DNA from: Pseudomonas sp. ANT_J12
GTDB taxonomy: Bacteria; Pseudomonadota; Gammaproteobacteria; Pseudomonadales; Pseudomonadaceae
Direction: 5' to 3'
DNA length: 64,000 bases
Assembly (NCBI RefSeq): GCF_008370045.1
Contig: NZ_VOBN01000015.1
Location: 62,001-126,000, forward strand
Part shown: piece after piece, positions 62,201-64,000 of the stretch
Numbering within the stretch: the stretch's first letter is position 1
Layout: the number at the start of each line of letters is the position of its first letter
Position numbers and translations under genes: made by a program
Notes under the pieces: generated by a model
Databases searched by the model: none
What the model was told of the DNA's origin: nothing
Seen by the model: the letters and a program-made list of their open reading frames with translations, nothing else

Positions 62201-64000
62201 ATGAACCTGCCCATCCCCGCCGACAGCGCCCTGGCCGGCTTCCACCCCGCCGTCAGCGCCTGGTTCCGCAACACCTTCCCGACGGTGACTGCCGCCCAAG
62301 CTCGGGCGTGGCCGTTGATTCGCCAGCGCCGCTCGACGTTGATTGCCGCGCCCACTGGTTCCGGCAAAACCCTCACCGCGTTCCTCGCCGTGCTGGATGA
62401 CCTGTTTCACCAAGGCCTGGAGAACGGCGGCCATCTGCCGGACGAAACCCTGGTGGTCTACGTTTCGCCGCTCAAGGCGCTATCCAACGACATCCAAATC
62501 AACCTGCAAACCCCGCTGGCCGGGATCACCGAGCAATTGCGCGTCATGGGCCTGCCCGAATTGCAGATCAACACCGCCGTGCGCACCGGCGACACGCCGC
62601 AAAAAGACCGCTCGGCGATGCGCAAGACCGCGCCGCACATCCTGGTGACCACCCCGGAATCCCTTTATGTGCTGCTCGGTTCCGACTCCGGGCGCAAAAT
62701 GCTCGGCACTACGCGCACGGTGATCGTCGATGAAATCCATGCCATCGCCGCCAGTAAACGTGGCAGCCACTTGGCGTTGAGCCTCGAACGGTTACAGGCG
62801 CTGTGCCCCGAACCGCTGATGCGCATCGGCCTGTCCGCCACGCAAAAGCCCATCGAAGCGGTGTCACGTTTCCTGGTCGGCCGTGATCGCGAGTGCGCCA
62901 TCATCGACATCGGCCACGCCCGCCCGCGAGATCTCGACATCGAAGTGCCGCCCGTGCCGCTGTCGGCGGTGATGGCCAATGACGTGTGGGAACTGGTCTA
63001 CGACCGCCTCGCCGTCCTCGCCCGTGAACACCGCACCACGCTGATTTTCGTCAATACCCGGCGTCTGGCCGAACGCCTGAGCCGGCACCTGAGCGAACGC
63101 CTGGGTAAAGAAGCGGTGGCCGCGCACCACGGCAGCCTGGCCAAGGAATTTCGCCTCGACGCCGAACAACGGCTCAAGCGCGGTGACCTGCAAGTGCTGA
63201 TCGCCACGGCGTCACTGGAGTTGGGGATCGATATCGGCGATGTCGATCTGGTCTGCCAGATCGCCTCGCCGCGTTCGATTGCCGGGTTCCTGCAACGGGT
63301 CGGCCGCTCCGGGCACCAGGTCGGCGGCACGCCCAAGGGTCGTTTGTTCGCCACCACCCGCGACGATCTGATCGAATGCACCGCCCTGCTCGACTGCGTG
63401 CGCCGGGGCGAACTCGACACCTTGTTGATCCCGGTCGCGCCGCTGGACGTGCTGGCCCAACAAATCATCGCCGAAGTCAGTTGCCAGGAATGGCAGGAGG
63501 ATGCGCTGCTGGCGTTGTTCCGCCAGGCTTCGCCCTACGCCCACCTCGACGAAAAACACTATCAGGCGCTGTTGCAGATGCTCGCCGAGGGCTACAACGG
63601 TCGCCAGGGCATCCGTAGCGCTTATCTGCATCGCGACGCCGTAAGTCGTACCCTGCGCGGTCGCCGCGGTGCCAAGCTGACGGCCGTGACCAGCGGCGGC
63701 ACCATCCCCGACAACGCCGACTACAGCGTGTTGCTGGAACCCCAAGGGCTGAACATCGGCAGCGTCAACGAAGACTTCGCCGTGGAAAGCATTGCCGGCG
63801 ACGTGTTCCAACTCGGCAACACCTCGTATCGCATCCTGCGGGTCGACACCGGCAAGGTCCGCGTCGAAGTCGCCCAGGGCCAGCCGCCGACCATTCCGTT
63901 CTGGCTCGGCGAAGCGCCGGGGCGCAGCGCGGAACTGTCATTTGCAGTGGCGCGCCTGCAAGCGCAACTTGATGAACTGCTCGGCGCCACACCCGGCAAC
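62201..64000 (+). CDS. Lhr-type DEAD/DEAH helicase, C-terminus beyond window
   Basis: First 600 residues of a large ATP-dependent helicase. Motif I APTGSGKTLTA, motif Ia YVSPLKALSND, motif II DEIH, motif III GLSATQ, motifs IV-VI in TLIFVNTRRLAERL, ATASLELGIDIG and QRVGRSGHQ, then the winged-helix and Lhr-specific region. The DEIH box and length match Lhr-Core proteins, SF2 3'-5' helicases for DNA or RNA:DNA substrates in repair. Often near a nuclease/ligase set, which would lie beyond the window. Confidence 0.92.
   Translation, partial: MNLPIPADSALAGFHPAVSAWFRNTFPTVTAAQARAWPLIRQRRSTLIAAPTGSGKTLTAFLAVLDDLFHQGLENGGHLPDETLVVYVSPLKALSNDIQINLQTPLAGITEQLRVMGLPELQINTAVRTGDTPQKDRSAMRKTAPHILVTTPESLYVLLGSDSGRKMLGTTRTVIVDEIHAIAASKRGSHLALSLERLQALCPEPLMRIGLSATQKPIEAVSRFLVGRDRECAIIDIGHARPRDLDIEVPPVPLSAVMANDVWELVYDRLAVLAREHRTTLIFVNTRRLAERLSRHLSERLGKEAVAAHHGSLAKEFRLDAEQRLKRGDLQVLIATASLELGIDIGDVDLVCQIASPRSIAGFLQRVGRSGHQVGGTPKGRLFATTRDDLIECTALLDCVRRGELDTLLIPVAPLDVLAQQIIAEVSCQEWQEDALLALFRQASPYAHLDEKHYQALLQMLAEGYNGRQGIRSAYLHRDAVSRTLRGRRGAKLTAVTSGGTIPDNADYSVLLEPQGLNIGSVNEDFAVESIAGDVFQLGNTSYRILRVDTGKVRVEVAQGQPPTIPFWLGEAPGRSAELSFAVARLQAQLDELLGATPGN

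Overview
The window is chromosomal DNA of a fluorescent-group Pseudomonas. The evidence is the gene order (ethanolamine locus, ppa, xseB-ispA-dxs, ribA, pgpA-thiL-nusB-ribH-ribBA-ribE, ribD-nrdR, zrgA-like zinc operon, oprG), which matches what I recall of P. aeruginosa and P. putida, plus high GC coding DNA and many REP/REPIN palindromes of the 'gtaggagcgaggcttgcccgcgaag' and 'gtggcgaggggcttgcccc' types that typify the P. fluorescens complex.

Layout. (1) 1-7.6 kb: ethanolamine catabolism. A sigma54-dependent activator (cut by the window start) diverges from an ExaC-type aldehyde dehydrogenase, followed by ethanolamine permease eat, ethanolamine ammonia-lyase eutB-eutC and a GNAT gene. Near-consensus sigma54 promoters sit before the dehydrogenase and before eat, so the activator probably drives both. 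(2) 8-10.2 kb: DedA membrane protein, MtfA-like zinc peptidase and ppa. (3) 10.3-12.7 kb: S24/LexA-like repressor and an isolated DUF1016 PD-(D/E)xK nuclease-like gene, the first accessory genes.

(4) 12.8-26.8 kb: the most unusual part, a compact accessory cluster of 13 genes in four divergent or convergent blocks. It contains a Rieske oxygenase, a GH3-type acyl-adenylating enzyme, three separate membrane desaturase domains (one fused to a PAP2-like domain), two soluble ferritin-like di-iron proteins, a serine hydrolase, two GNAT-like acyltransferases, two glycosyltransferases and an exported protein of unknown family. There is no PKS, NRPS, carrier protein or exporter. I infer an undescribed pathway that oxidises and decorates a fatty-acyl or lipid substrate; the product is unknown.

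(5) 26.8-37.1 kb: a yfa-type operon (DUF2135, DUF2138, DUF1175, alpha-2-macroglobulin-like YfaS, DUF2300, DUF2135). Three members carry motifs pointing to peptidoglycan or envelope work. (6) 37.2-38.5 kb: a Fic protein with two tandem palindromes before its start. (7) 38.7-53.9 kb: housekeeping isoprenoid, cobalamin-uptake, riboflavin, phospholipid and thiamine genes. (8) 54-60 kb: thioredoxin-TPR (YbbN type), a REP unit amplified to four 48-bp copies, a zinc-linked zrgA/ABC/DUF3299 operon, and oprG with a likely ANR site. (9) 60-64 kb: an overlapping epimerase/reductase pair acting on sugar nucleotides and the start of an Lhr-type helicase, cut by the window end.

Links between regions: EutBC needs adenosylcobalamin and the window also carries BtuB/BtuF-type uptake genes. 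The riboflavin set contains a genuine GTP cyclohydrolase II (ribA) beside a RibBA whose cyclohydrolase half lacks the zinc cysteines. No tRNA, rRNA, CRISPR array, insertion sequence or prophage was found.
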